This document shows positions 44,401 to 48,491 of a DNA stretch of 64,000 bases, one piece after another (position 1 is the first letter of the stretch; each line of letters starts with the position of its first letter). This stretch comes from Sabellastarte sp. h YS-2021. Lineage: Eukaryota > Annelida > Polychaeta > Sabellida > Sabellidae. Under the pieces are notes generated by a model, which ran no database searches, was not told the DNA's origin, and worked only from the letters and a program-made list of their open reading frames with translations. The translations under genes were made by a program, and so were the position numbers. The stretch lies in the NCBI GenBank assembly GCA_964017235.1, contig OZ024938.1:50442332-50506331 (forward strand). Direction: 5' to 3'.

Positions 44401-45073
44401 AATAAAATATAAAATGCTGGTAGTTGTACACACGCAGAGTGCTGAAAACGTGAGGCTACGATGGGGTTTCTAACAATATGTTACAAATATATAATCCAGC
44501 AATATTTTACTACACCCACTAAACCCCCACCTGGAGCCTCATGTTTCCTCAATTAACAGCCACAAGCGGCGATCGCCTTTATTTCTGCCCAACTTGAATA
44601 TTTCAACAGAAAACACCTATATAACCCCTTATGCATTTGATTGGCTGGATTAATGCATAACACAGCCCCTCCCCCACCCCCCCAATCCCATCGCCGCTGC
44701 CCCCCCCCCCCCCCCCCCCCCCCTCCATCCCATCGCCGCTTAGTCCAAGTAGAATTCCAAGTTGGACAAAAGTCCGAGTTTTAGAATGTACCCGTCAGGG
44801 GGACTCTACAGTCACGCCGCGAGGATTGCTGTGTGATACATTTGACATAGGCATTAACTAAAGATTAGTTTTGCATAATGTCCGCCCAGTGATGGATTAT
44901 CACCAAATTAAACTGAATTTGGGCGATAATTTAAGACTTCATTACCGGGACAGTCGAACATATTGAATATGGAGGAACATTTTGGGTGCATTATTTCTAA
45001 AGTATTTAAGCTAATGGCATCAAACCTTTTGTAATGTATTTAAGCGAGCAACAGCACTTCGGTACAGGGCCAT
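17332..45073 (-). CDS. CS: Citrate synthase, mitochondrial (complete gene, 10 coding exons)
   Basis: Condenses oxaloacetate and acetyl-CoA to citrate, the first step of the TCA cycle in the mitochondrial matrix. Ten exons with GT/AG borders and compatible phases were joined by eye: 45026-45073, 37156-37209, 32581-32688, 30985-31200, 28899-29069, 21059-21258, 19945-20074, 19181-19285, 17945-18154 and 17332-17496. They total 1407 nt, giving 468 residues; human CS has 466. Residues 1-34 look like a matrix-targeting peptide (Arg5, Arg10, Lys16, Arg27, first acidic residue at 32). Family landmarks are PLHGLANQ (His304), PGYGHAVL (His351) and NVDAHSG (Asp406), matching the catalytic His/His/Asp triad. 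The ATG has A at -3 and G at +4. Possible poly(A) signals on this strand are ATTAAA at 17182-17187 and AATAAA at 16768-16773; neither is proven. Intron 5 holds a complete DIRS element in the same sense. Confidence 0.97.
17945..18154 (-). CDS. CS: CS exon 9 (residues 345-414, catalytic His351 and Asp406)
   Basis: Reads [20 protein letters not shown]...[15 protein letters not shown] over exactly 70 codons. His351 corresponds to His320 and Asp406 to Asp375 of mature pig CS. Borders are a cttcag acceptor and a gtgtgt donor. Confidence 0.98.
18515..18655 (-). mobile_element. tRNA-derived SINE, 5' part lost (CS intron 8)
   Basis: On the minus strand it has GTGGGTTCAAATCCCGC (B box), then CATGACCTTGCCTGTTGAAA and a tail like that of the SINE at 63293. 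It is diverged, with no clear duplication. Confidence 0.7.
19181..19285 (-). CDS. CS: CS exon 8 (residues 310-344)
   Basis: Reads [16 protein letters not shown] to [10 protein letters not shown]; 105 nt, cctacag acceptor, gtaaaa donor. It matches the EVLVWLTQLQKE...WNTLNSGR segment of vertebrate CS. Confidence 0.95.
19755..19815 (-). repeat. Intron-7 copy of exon-7 end and splice donor
   Basis: ATCACCTAGTTAGCCAGACT on the + strand mirrors ATTACCTGGTTAGCCAGACC at the exon-7 end, and similarity continues into GGTCTTGCTGAA versus GGTCCTGCTAAT. On the minus strand the copy ends in a possible donor, ACTAG|gtgatg. Confidence 0.7.
19945..20074 (-). CDS. CS: CS exon 7 (residues 266-309, catalytic His304)
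   Basis: Reads (S)[20 protein letters not shown]...GPLHGLANQ. The His in PLHGLANQ corresponds to active-site His274 of mature pig CS. It is 130 nt with an attccag acceptor and a gtaatg donor. A decayed copy of its 3' end and donor lies at 19755-19815. Confidence 0.97.
20432..20462. repeat. Poly(A) run in CS intron 6
   Basis: About 31 consecutive A on the + strand (poly(T) in the CS transcript), following TGTGCGCGC. No SINE or LINE body is recognisable next to it. Confidence 0.9.
20640..21058 (-). repeat. Intron-6 degenerate copies of exon-6 end and splice donor
   Basis: Units of roughly 28-50 bp resemble the exon-6/intron-6 border (TTTTTACCTGTGAATGGTGA on the + strand). The best copies are at 20803-20832 and 20833-20862 (TTTTTACCTGCAAACAGTGA). 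The second keeps a good donor on the minus strand (GCAG|gtaaaaag). Other units near 20775, 20970 and 21030 are weaker. Confidence 0.7.
21059..21258 (-). CDS. CS: CS exon 6 (residues 200-266)
   Basis: Reads [14 protein letters not shown]...[10 protein letters not shown]...[11 protein letters not shown] and ends with two bases of a Ser codon that exon 7 completes. It is 200 nt with a gttttag acceptor and a gtaaaa donor. The end of this exon and its donor recur in degenerate form in intron 6. Confidence 0.97.
21334..21688 (+). mobile_element. hAT-type short inverted-repeat element, right end lost (intron 5)
   Basis: Starts TAGAGCTGAAACTATTATTC and is collinear with the complete copy at 55810-56231 up to CTAAACGTCAGAAACA. 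It then breaks off where the exon-5-end array begins. It has no coding capacity. Confidence 0.8.
21690..22077 (-). repeat. Intron-5 array of decayed exon-5-end copies, part 1
   Basis: About nine units of 46-50 bp on the + strand, with core AATCTGATTTCTTTACACTG. The last unit is cut after AATCTG by the DIRS element. The core resembles the exon-5 end and donor read on the + strand (ACCTCCCAGTAGTCTGATTT...). Confidence 0.85.
22078..22303. repeat. DIRS 3' terminal region (unique end plus ITR)
   Basis: From about 22118 to 22303 it is the inverse of 28104-28290, with differences only near the TGCGCGC stretch. The outermost 40 bp (TGGAAAATTTAATGG...) are unique to this end, as is normal for DIRS, whose two ITR tips differ. 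The first 58 bp (22078-22135) pair perfectly with 22360-22417 of the ICR. Confidence 0.92.
22360..22457. repeat. DIRS internal complementary region (ICR)
   Basis: It consists of two abutting parts: 22360-22417 is complementary to the 3' tip and 22416-22457 to the 5' tip. The parts overlap by the dinucleotide CA (TG on the other strand). This is the arrangement described for DIRS-1, where the ICR bridges the two ends so that a full-length circle can be made. It shows that the two tips were once joined as ...AAAATGGAAAA.... Confidence 0.93.
22707..24026 (-). CDS. DIRS ORF3, tyrosine recombinase
   Basis: 439 codons. It inserts the circular DNA copy by site-specific strand exchange in place of a DDE integrase. 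A SAM-like core-binding region is at about 105-200 ([13 protein letters not shown]...[11 protein letters not shown]). The catalytic domain has Arg246 (GSGKRRSE), the H-x-x-R pair His378/Arg381 (AHDVRAF), His403/Trp404 (ACHWKS) and the nucleophile Tyr414 (TQFYLKD). All catalytic residues are present. The first 100 or so residues overlap the end of ORF2 and are Ser/Pro-rich, so translation may start further in. Confidence 0.93.
   Translation of the reverse strand: MGGPGRLCFSADGPSSSGGNETFGPRIPSSHSDSTRLAQHALVLGPGQHVSSNSPPAPSGVEFDNSTVQSVSSPGPSQSEPSCLAPRASAIQQAGFSAEVATRIEAPQRRSTRAIYDSKWSVFVRWCEKNQVDFRTPSIKQIADFLLSLFQEKHLQPSTIEGYRTAIADKVGNSRINISKDENLSRLLDSFHRDKPKGRRGVPTWNLSLVLHQLTQPPFEPLRKASLKYLTFKTVFLLALGSGKRRSEIHAWVYRNIRHQEDWSNVSLSPSPSFISKNHLAKEGPACVAPVIIPALAPSLDKSLKEDRSLCPVRALRYYLDKTKDLRSGKELVFVSFRKSFQKDIVPATVSSWIKQTIVLCYQMSDQQAQQLHQVRAHDVRAFAASKAFQGGVPLDQILAACHWKSHNTFTQFYLKDLAWADSDVYHLGPVVAAQQIRD
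23609..26155 (-). CDS. DIRS ORF2, reverse transcriptase / RNase H / methyltransferase-like domain
   Basis: 848 codons. Residues about 176-430 are the [30 protein letters not shown] and the catalytic YLDD (372-375). Residues 530-650 are RNase H with Asp537 (TDAS), Glu570, Asp595 and Asp646. Residues 655-770 match the DAM-like methyltransferase domain typical of DIRS elements ([11 protein letters not shown], then IAPGWP at 743-748). It copies the element RNA. The first 170 or so residues overlap ORF1 and the Cys-rich frame and look non-homologous, so the true start or a +1 shift from the ORF1 frame is unresolved. The 3' end overlaps the recombinase ORF. Confidence 0.93.
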   Translation of the reverse strand: MIQTRVLLVPARAHISTQRSINSGTSHMKRKRVVNPAFPLPKINNLGGNSRAEAGVGVVVEVDLVLHTTPSLPVVPNHINDNQYLLSPPVVLSSSLGDLNLVSSANKETFPETVNLHVVLPAPSVKGLLQKKNVRPSHSQIEIKSVNSALSVNQCLFAPNVTNAPCVAKDPPVGGRLQLFWQVWLSLGSNPRVVSILREGYQLPFKERPPLARFPVIISGSSNPSRNKSLNEALHSLGQKQTIEKVSVQSSLGFYNRLFLVPKPNGKWRPILDLSQLNLYLAPATFKMETPETIRLSLQQGEWVTSLDFSDAYFHIPINHRSRKYLRFHLKGQTFQFTAPPFGLSTAPLEFTKVVKEVKFMAQSRGIRIHQYLDDWLLRAPCREICLRHTQILLDLCRSLGWVVNMDKSELVPQQTFDFVGYHFDLSQGLVKPTQDRWRSLSQKLNLLLGLECCTVRQFMSLIGLLTATEKQVVSGRLHMRPIQWHLKKHWHAPESLEKVIPIPSSLHVHLRWWLDPAKVLSGQPLHPLQQALQLFTDASNEGWGAHLGDYMAKGVWLESESALHINLLELKAVLLALKRFEQLCCNQIVLVCTDNTTVVSYINKEGGMKSGSLCALLWRLMLWCNQRQIVLRARHIPGHLNVIADKLSRLNQVIQTEWSLLPEVFAQICRRWHRPSVDLFATRFNHKLPRFVSPVPDQSAWEVDAFSLPWEDLDAYAFPPTALLHQVVTKLLDHGFRRLILIAPGWPNMPWFWDLVNMSAQIPLLLPQVSNLITQPFNQCPHRDLPNLNLHAWLLEPLPSSKPGSRQKWQQELRLLKDALPEPFMTQSGPFLSDGVRKIRWTSELPL
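25600..25913 (-). other. Cys-rich in-frame continuation of DIRS ORF1 after its UGA
   Basis: After the ORF1 stop the same frame has no further stop through this segment and runs on to 24033. It encodes 15 Cys in about 70 residues, including [13 protein letters not shown] and [15 protein letters not shown], a zinc-binding-like pattern. The RT ORF reads this DNA in another frame that has no such pattern. From memory, Cys-rich segments like FCPKCxKCPxCC recur in metazoan DIRS translations upstream of the RT. Whether it is made by readthrough, by splicing, or is a relic of a once-longer gag is not known. Confidence 0.5.
25914..28034 (-). CDS. DIRS ORF1, gag-like nucleic-acid-binding protein
   Basis: The frame spans 706 codons. 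The likelier start is the second Met (27992, MASPGQRRG), because the first 14 residues look like leader. The N terminus has a Cys/His cluster (C25, H27, H35, C38, C41, C51, C57, C60 counted from the first Met) able to bind zinc. The middle is Ser/Pro-rich and acidic ([18 protein letters not shown]). The C terminus is Arg/Gly-rich ([10 protein letters not shown]), typical of RNA binding. By position and composition it plays the capsid/nucleocapsid role expected of DIRS ORF1. It stops at UGA (25916-25914) followed by CAA UCA, which fits the CARYYA readthrough consensus, and the same frame stays open beyond. Confidence 0.85.
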   Translation of the reverse strand: MLEGKLWILQNIFIMASPGQRRGSCGHVMAGFDLHKKCARCRDKKVGDDPCVKGQDCDLCDNLSDSQKGMLATQQYQIRKDKKAGILISPSKVTVVGPVEEQDEIEMSPDTAHAQGRIVAGAFPVSDQTSTGDFVSRQDFELLNNQLEEKFARFEALLTRTNIFSTPKMPVSTGQAPISDTPFINPSPDPRATGPVRPPGQDVEDSASSVKKQKGKSKHKKSIKPAAAAGSASQIARDPIPPKTVVPGPGLQVLGEPEETVPAITSVSSLGSASQPVITGPQYTSTSASFAPDSFAQPDPALSDGEPLPDRSDKESGEEGELSDTEVNEKNEEMNYRETVRSVRSFLGWSHIPDFEASASDADNRSDNPWKGKHPRRSGKVSVELPADDWLCYKMEKLNTRVAEGYLSRSQEAAGLKQDQFIRTPKSQAKWYTQSRLKQDVNQRPGRTIFGWSGSEARLNSQFSRIAKTSSYPSSGPASRPIPQEILRRWEQCAKEGSLITNHAAGFNRCVSEIQDKMNQHISFLNATIVQGKAPKEVTDAIKDLKDLSAFHSSVSVALGTAFQHLADSLFVQLANFILLRRDSYLEYVKPGLKPDTWNKLRNAPLFTYGLFPDDVLAVAEQDIQKHDSNKSATGPGPGTYQHSKKHQFRYQPYEKKESRQSGFSSSQNQQPWRQFSGRGRGRGRGRGGSGSTYYSKPARGTKPYK
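28104..28306. repeat. DIRS 5' terminal region (ITR plus unique end)
   Basis: It is the inverse of the other ITR and ends ...GCAATAAAATG. The last 42 bp (28265-28306) pair perfectly with 22416-22457 of the ICR. The element promoter probably lies here, but no clear promoter motif was recognised. Confidence 0.92.
28307..28826 (-). repeat. Intron-5 array of decayed exon-5-end copies, part 2
   Basis: About ten further units with the same period. The unit at 28678-28705 (ACCTTCCAGTAATCTGATAT...) matches the exon-5 end and donor at 28898-28920 at about 20 of 22 positions. The array stops about 75 bp short of the real donor; 28827-28898 is unique intron. Confidence 0.85.
28899..29069 (-). CDS. CS: CS exon 5 (residues 143-199)
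   Basis: Starts [16 protein letters not shown] and ends VKKSDYWE; 171 nt, phase 0, ttcacag acceptor and gtgagc donor. Its last 25 or so bases plus donor recur about 20 times, in decayed form, in the following intron (28826 down to 21690). Confidence 0.97.
29835..30330. mobile_element. hAT-type MITE, TAGGGATGGG family (intron 4)
   Basis: Ends are TAGGGATGGGACGGTA and TACCGTCCCATCCCTA. The perfect 8-bp duplication GTATTTCC is at 29827-29834 and 30331-30338. Apparent ORFs inside (e.g. 29921-30253) are not conserved between copies. Confidence 0.92.
30985..31200 (-). CDS. CS: CS exon 4 (residues 71-142)
   Basis: Contains [21 protein letters not shown] and [13 protein letters not shown], all highly conserved in eukaryotic CS. 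It is 216 nt, phase 0, with a tttcag acceptor and a gtattt donor. Confidence 0.97.
31431..32316. mobile_element. hAT-type MITE, TAGGGATGGG family, carrying a nested MITE (intron 3)
   Basis: Ends are TAGGGATGGGTCGG and CTGACCCATCCCTA, with a near-perfect duplication (ATAACAAG/CTAACAAG). Without the inner insertion at 31565-31954 and its duplicated target it would be about 488 bp, the same size as its relatives. Confidence 0.9.
31565..31954. mobile_element. Nested hAT-type MITE, TAGGGGTGTTGCGG family
   Basis: Ends are TAGGGGTGTTGCGGTA and TACCGCAACACCCCTA. The perfect 8-bp duplication AATAAATG is at 31557-31564 and 31955-31962. It lies within the 31431-32316 element and so is younger. Confidence 0.93.
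32581..32688 (-). CDS. CS: CS exon 3 (residues 35-70)
   Basis: Runs from [14 protein letters not shown] to VVGDVTVDK, the N-terminal helix of mature citrate synthase. Borders are a tttacag acceptor and a gtaaat donor, 108 nt, phase 0. The matching human segment is NLKDILADLIPKEQ...VVGQITVDM. Confidence 0.95.
32850..33174. mobile_element. hAT-type MITE, CAGGGTTGG family (intron 2)
   Basis: Ends are CAGGGTTGGCAGG and its partner ending CCCAGCCCTG. The perfect 8-bp duplication TCAAAAAC is at 32842-32849 and 33175-33182. Many TTTTTGACA motifs lie inside. Confidence 0.9.
33419..33909. mobile_element. hAT-type MITE, TAGGGATGGG family (intron 2)
   Basis: Starts TAGGGATGGGTCGGTAT and ends CAGCCCATCCCTA. 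The duplication GTTTTCAT/GTTTTCAG matches at 7 of 8 positions. It is 491 bp and collinear with the intron 3 and intron 4 copies. Confidence 0.9.
34031..34412. mobile_element. hAT-type MITE, TAGGGCAGGG family (intron 2)
   Basis: Starts TAGGGCAGGGTCAGTAAC and ends CTACCGACCCTACCCTA. The duplication TCACCAAC/CCACCAAC matches at 7 of 8 positions. It is a diverged relative of the TAGGGATGGG family. Confidence 0.85.
34993..36634. mobile_element. Inverted-repeat element with GGAGGCATT-rich arms (CS intron 2)
   Basis: Arms are about 34993-35080 and 36515-36634. Each is built from repeated GGAAAAAATGCCTCCT and TATTTTGTGAC motifs in opposite orientation, with outer tips CAGATAATTTA and TAATTTATCTG. 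The interior carries the repeat modules at 35590-36390. No transposase ORF is present. Confidence 0.72.
35590..36390 (+). repeat. Two linked repeat modules ending in a GC hairpin
   Basis: 35590-36020 has about 2.4 units of roughly 175 bp (TCGACGAAATCGCTCTATCT, CAAAATGGCCGCCATTTTTG). 36015-36330 has two units of about 160 bp (AAAGTAGCTAAGTAGCTATT, CATACCAAATTTGGTAAAG). The end stem at 36351-36383 is GTCCACC/GGTGGAC. Inverted relatives lie at 55180-57250. Confidence 0.8.
36640..36960. mobile_element. Short TAGGGATGG-type MITE next to a fragment of the same family (intron 2)
   Basis: 36733-36960 starts TAGGGATGGATCAGTA and ends CCGATCCATCCCTA; at 228 bp it is internally deleted. 36640-36732 is an interior fragment of a second copy (CGAGCCTTTTAGTACATCCC, ATGTGCAAAATA). 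No clean target duplication was found. Confidence 0.7.
37156..37209 (-). CDS. CS: CS exon 2 (residues 17-34)
   Basis: Encodes [18 protein letters not shown], the rest of the presequence, between a tttgcag acceptor and a gtgagt donor, phase 0 at both ends. It has no acidic residue before Asp32. It leads straight into NLKD at the start of exon 3, as in the vertebrate protein, where STNLKD spans the same place. Confidence 0.9.
37440..37985. mobile_element. Rearranged copy of the 53.5-kb inverted-repeat element (CS intron 1)
   Basis: GTTCCAAAAGACTTCAAATT, ATTGGACATATCATATAAAA and the end CTCCGCACATTTACC...GTGTTTAGAGGGAC match the reverse complement of 53551-54603. The left tip is cut at GCTCCACACGGTAAACATG. 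Confidence 0.8.
38215..39180 (+). mobile_element. 5'-truncated LINE (non-LTR retrotransposon) in CS intron 1
   Basis: It keeps only the end of the ORF plus a 3' UTR ending in GTAGATTAGATTAGATTA. It lies antisense to CS. The truncated 5' end and the repeated 3' tail fit target-primed reverse transcription. No clear target duplication was seen. It lies inside a stretch of GTCGAC-rich repeats (38180-38205 and 39180-39470). Confidence 0.88.
38250..39023 (+). pseudogene. LINE reverse transcriptase, C-terminal fragment
   Basis: 257 codons open from an internal Met; the homologous frame starts a little earlier (about 38227). Family motifs are [63 protein letters not shown] and [14 protein letters not shown], all downstream of the RT catalytic core. 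The catalytic YADD region, endonuclease and ORF1 are missing, so the copy is dead, although this stretch has no stop codon. It is related to Jockey/CR1-like clades; the exact clade is not decided. Confidence 0.88.
40117..40492. mobile_element. hAT-type MITE, TAGTGTTG family (intron 1)
   Basis: Starts TAGTGTTGTTAACGG and ends ATGCCACCACTA. The perfect 8-bp duplication ACATAGAT is at 40109-40116 and 40493-40500. Confidence 0.85.
41208..41699. repeat. Foldback repeat with about 105-bp arms (CS intron 1)
   Basis: The arm at 41208-41312 pairs with 41595-41699 (TATACTGATGGAGACAATGG versus CCATTGTGTCCATCAGTATA). The loop is about 280 bp. Its boundaries and family are not known. Confidence 0.75.
41840..42057. 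mobile_element. Small MITE flanked by TA (CS intron 1)
   Basis: Ends CTGCCTTGCTACCAATTATC and GATAAATGGTAGCAAGGCAG, flanked by TA at 41838-41839 and 42058-42059. The length and TA target fit Tc1/mariner-type MITEs. Confidence 0.8.
42255..43827. mobile_element. Inverted-repeat element, 1.57 kb, at a CCGTCAGG site (CS intron 1)
   Basis: Ends TAGACATGGTTACCTCGG and CCGAGGTAACCACGTCTA, with about 63-bp terminal repeats that contain their own hairpin (GGCTCTAC...GTAGAGCC). The duplication CCGTCAGG is at 42247-42254 and 43828-43835; exact ends are uncertain by 1-2 bp. It carries a nested MITE at 42316-42661. No transposase ORF. Confidence 0.82.
42316..42661. mobile_element. Nested TA-flanked MITE
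   Basis: Ends AAACTAGAGATTTGCA and TGCAAATCTCTAGTTT, flanked by TA at 42314-42315 and 42662-42663. The opposite terminal repeat of the host element still has the unoccupied sequence (CCCCACATATCCTCGCACGT on its inverse strand), confirming the insertion point. Confidence 0.9.
43839..44791. mobile_element. Inverted-repeat element with GGCGATGG-rich body, second insertion at the CCGTCAGG site
   Basis: Ends GGTGCTTCCTAAAAGTCGGA and TCCGAGTTTTAGAATGTACC. CCGTCAGGGG stands on both sides (43828 and 44792). Inside is a 141-bp inverted repeat (43987-44127 with 44372-44512) differing at about two positions, and a poly(C) run near 44699-44723. Small ORFs 43790-44412 are by-products of the palindrome. 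Confidence 0.8.
45026..45073 (-). CDS. CS: CS exon 1 (residues 1-16)
   Basis: Encodes [16 protein letters not shown] and ends at a gtttga donor in phase 0. It is too short for ordinary ORF calling. It was chosen because the sequence starts like vertebrate CS (MAL...), is basic and amphipathic as a matrix presequence should be, and joins in frame to exon 2 nearly 8 kb away. The start context (aacgATGG) is strong. No alternative first exon was seen in intron 1, but one further upstream cannot be excluded without RNA data. Confidence 0.85.
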
Positions 45074-46292
45074 CGTTGCGAGAGCACTTTAAACCAGAGA
45101 CTAAACTCCAAAGTCAAACAACCCTTCCACGGTCGGCGGAAGCAATTCATGGGTGCTGACAAACAACCAAATTCTTAAAAATTCGGACCCTCCGTAGCTA
45201 ACCCGGATTTAATACACTAAGAACTACACTTTCTTAAAATATAAAGATCAACAAGCAAAATATATATTCTGATATATGGGTATTTTTACCATTATAATTC
45301 ATACATGTGAGTTATTATTTGCGCCATAGTCTCAGTGAAACTTCTGACACGTTCTTATTGTCAAAACACAGAATACTGTTGACACTGTGACAGGAAAAAG
45401 TGGGACATTATTACAATTTACATGTAATGAAAACAATACCATTTTGTAGTAATATTATGTGTGAATGCATCAGGTTTTTTAAACTAATATAATTAAAAAA
45501 GAAACGAATACATTCTAGATTCTTCATGCAGATACTTTAAAACTTGCATAGATTCAATGCAGAAGTTAAAAAAAAAATTAAATTAGCTGTCTCTGTTATT
45601 AAAATATTTTAGTTTTGACACTAACATATTGCATTTCAAGAGATTTAAGTATTTTCTTTTCATCATATTGTTTTAGTATTATTAGTGGAAAATGGATTTC
45701 ACAAAGGGTGACTTGTTTTTTCAAGCTTATCAAATAGCCATGGTGGTTTTCTGTGTCATGTGACCTTGTATTTCTATTCATAATATACCACTGGTGACAT
45801 AAATGCACCATGTTATCCAAGGATAAATACTGTTTTGAAGTGGAAAACCTTGCTACCACATAAAAAATTTTCCAAAGACTATTTTAGGGAGGTGTTCTTT
45901 ATATTTATACTTTATTTTCAGCCATTTCAAATTTTCAAGTGGAGAAAAATTTATGGCAGCAAGTTCCCAAAAGTTAAGAAAGTTAAGCTTACTCATAGGT
46001 GGACTTAACTTTGAGCCCAAGACTTTGCCAAAGGTTAAAAGTTTGGTCCTTTGTGAAATCCGCTGATTCTAAGACCACAAACTTAACCTGAAGTGAGGTC
46101 AAAGGTCTTAACTTTAAGTATAAGTCCTGACTAAGTCCCTTTGTGAAACCGACCCCTATCCTTTTTTAGAACCTGAAACTATATAGCTAACAATAATCAA
46201 TGTGTTTAAAGACAAAGAATTTGAATTTTGGTACCTGGGGCCATATTCACAAAAGGGATCAAGCTCAAGTTGAGCTGATTTTTGGGGATTCC
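45074..46292 (-). promoter_or_regulatory. CS 5' UTR and presumed promoter region
   Basis: Directly upstream of the CS start. No TATA box or other decisive motif is seen near the start; 45075-45200 is the most GC-rich part. The transcription start cannot be placed from sequence. Confidence 0.35.
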
Positions 46293-46388
46293 CCTTTAGC
46301 TCAGCTGGTTAAAGAGCTAGACTTACATATGTTTATTTCTGTGTGTCATCCAAAATCCGTGGGATTGACTCCCAGCAAAGCCAAGCAA
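46293..46388 (+). repeat. tRNA-like segment
   Basis: TTTAGCTCAGCTGGTTAAAG is a good A box and GTGGGATTGACTCCCAGC an approximate B box, but the middle is about 45 nt long with no clear anticodon arm and there is no matching acceptor stem. It is probably a tRNA pseudogene or SINE head. Confidence 0.5.
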
Positions 46389-47519
46389 TAATTTCTCCTC
46401 CCACTACGTGGTGGATGCTTATAACGCCCCCCCCCTCTCAAAACCAAGCGAGTTGTGTGAATCAATGCCAGGATTAATTTTTTCAACACTGCTTCACTAG
46501 GATTTTTAGTCTAAAATATCACAGCTTTTTCTTATACTGGAAATCTATACTAGATTCATTGTTAATTCATTTCCTAAAACATAACTATTTTTTCTTGCTA
46601 TAAATCTAACTTAGATTTAGTGCTGAAAATGCATACATAAATGTTTGGATGAGTTTTCAATTCCAAATCTCCATTTCTTGTCTAAAATACAACTATTTTT
46701 TGTCATAAAGCTATCTTTGATTTACTATTAAAATGTGTGCATTAATGTCAGGATCGATTTTAACACTAAATCAATGTGTTTTTAAAAGTCTGTACCTGCT
46801 GGTTTATAGCCTGTTCTGACTCTGACTTGTCTGGGAAATAATAGCTATATATGCTTGTGGCCAATTAAGGATTTCATTACCGGTTTGTGGCCTCTTTTAG
46901 GGGTAATTACCAGCATATCAAGATACTGCCAGAATGACACCCTTATTTCATTTTAGACATTTTTCACAATGGTAGATGATATTGCAGGTGTATTTGGAGC
47001 TCTTCACGTCTGTACAGAATTATTTAACATACAAAAATGTTGTTGTAAGGACCAAACTAGATGCAAATTAGCAATAATCAGAAGCAAATGACTGTGTATG
47101 AATCTGAAATTTGGAAAAAAATCATGTGTTGTGTACTCAATCTTAATGCATATATTTAACAATTATTCTCAGAAAAAAATATATATATGTATCATGGTAT
47201 AAAAATCTGGTAGAATTTCACATTCTATCTGCATGTAGAAAGTCCAGTTGGAGTTTCTACCAGTAGAAAGTCCTATCTAGGAGATATGGGTAATGCCTTA
47301 GGTTCCAAAATCTGACAAATGCTGCTACAGAATGCTCAACTAAATGCAATATAGGAAGTGATTGCTGTCAAAATTTAATTGGTTAAAGCTGTAGTTTTGT
47401 ATAACACTTGTTATAGGACATTTATCTCTTAAATCAGTAATTACAGATTTCCCTTGAAAAATGGGATGGGATTTGATGTTGGTTGTAAAATTCTTGAAAT
47501 AGACTGAACATTTTAGTTT
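46389..47519. other. Gene-free AT-rich stretch
   Basis: Short repeated phrases of the type CTATTTTTTCTTGCTATAAATCTA / CTTATACTGGAAATCTATAC at 46500-46760 suggest an old tandem duplication of about 90 bp. Nothing coding. Confidence 0.45.
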
Positions 47520-48200
47520 CTATCACATTTAATTATTAACGCTCAACGATAGGAGAGGGTTATTGTAATCAGTTTGTTTCTGTCTGTCTGTCTGTCTGTG
47601 CACTGTTTTGCCCTTATAACTCAAAAACTATAAAATCAATCGAGCTCAAATTTGGTGCGTAGATATTTCATGGGGTACAGATGGAATCTTCCAAATTTGG
47701 TGTAATTTGTTTGAAAATTAAAGTCAGGAGACAGGTTTTTAAATTTTTAATTGGGCATATACAGTGAAACCTACTTGTCTTCAAAAATCAATATCATGAT
47801 AGGATTTCCTCCTCATGAATTCTTGCCTCATCAGGTATCCTCTATGGCTGTGAGTGTAATGTGTAGAACTTGTAATCTCGTGGTTGGGGTTCAATACCAG
47901 TCAATTCTAATTTTTTTTTTTTTAATTTTTGTTTTTAGGTTTGTTTTAGCAATTTTTTTAAAGGTCTTTTAAAAAGAAAAGAAAAAAAAACACAGCATCT
48001 AAAATTTTGCTGTTCAAAAAAAAACTTTAACCAAGATAAAAAGTTCAACTTGATGGACAATAATTTCCAATGGGGCATATACAGAGAAATCTGATTTTCT
48101 TTATTGCATAAGTAAAAAAATCAATATTTTGCTGTCTGATGATGTCATTACTTAATGATGTCACAATGGAATTGTCATTGTGAGGTCACAAAACCTAGCT
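47520..48200 (+). repeat. Unclassified repeat with (TCTG)n microsatellite
   Basis: Starts near AACGCTCAACGATAGGAGAG, then (TCTG)n at about 47577-47600. Phrases such as ATTTGGTGCGTAGATATTTC and GGGCATATACAGTGAAA / GGGGCATATACAGAGAAA repeat at about 310-bp spacing. It contains a tRNA-like piece at 47834. No gene. Confidence 0.5.
47834..47910 (+). repeat. Degenerate tRNA-like segment
   Basis: Reads like a decayed tRNA: TCCTCTATGGCTGTGAGTGT, AACTTGTAATCTCGTGG, then GGTTGGGGTTCAATACC. The anticodon-arm region would place TGT (Thr), but the D arm and acceptor stem do not pair. Confidence 0.45.
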
Positions 48201-48491
48201 TGTGATATATTTCTTCTCATTAAATTTATGTCTTGAAATTGACATAAATACAATTGAGAGGGAAGTGGTGTATTTGTCATGTTTATTTATTTCTGTTTTT
48301 GAGAGGAAAGTGGTGTATTTGTCATGTTTATTTATTTCTGTTTTTTTTTGTTTTTTTTTTTTTGTTTTTGTTTGTTTGTTTCAATTTCTTGACAGTCCAT
48401 CAGAAAAATTTACCCTGAGCAATTTTGACCAAGAAGTGGCTTTTAACCAATATTTTTACCTCTACCAGGAGTTTATGTTTGTTGTGTGCTT

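Noticed and set aside
46293-46388. Functional tRNA gene
   Set aside because: A- and B-box-like motifs are present, but the acceptor stem does not pair and the middle is too long without a clear anticodon arm.
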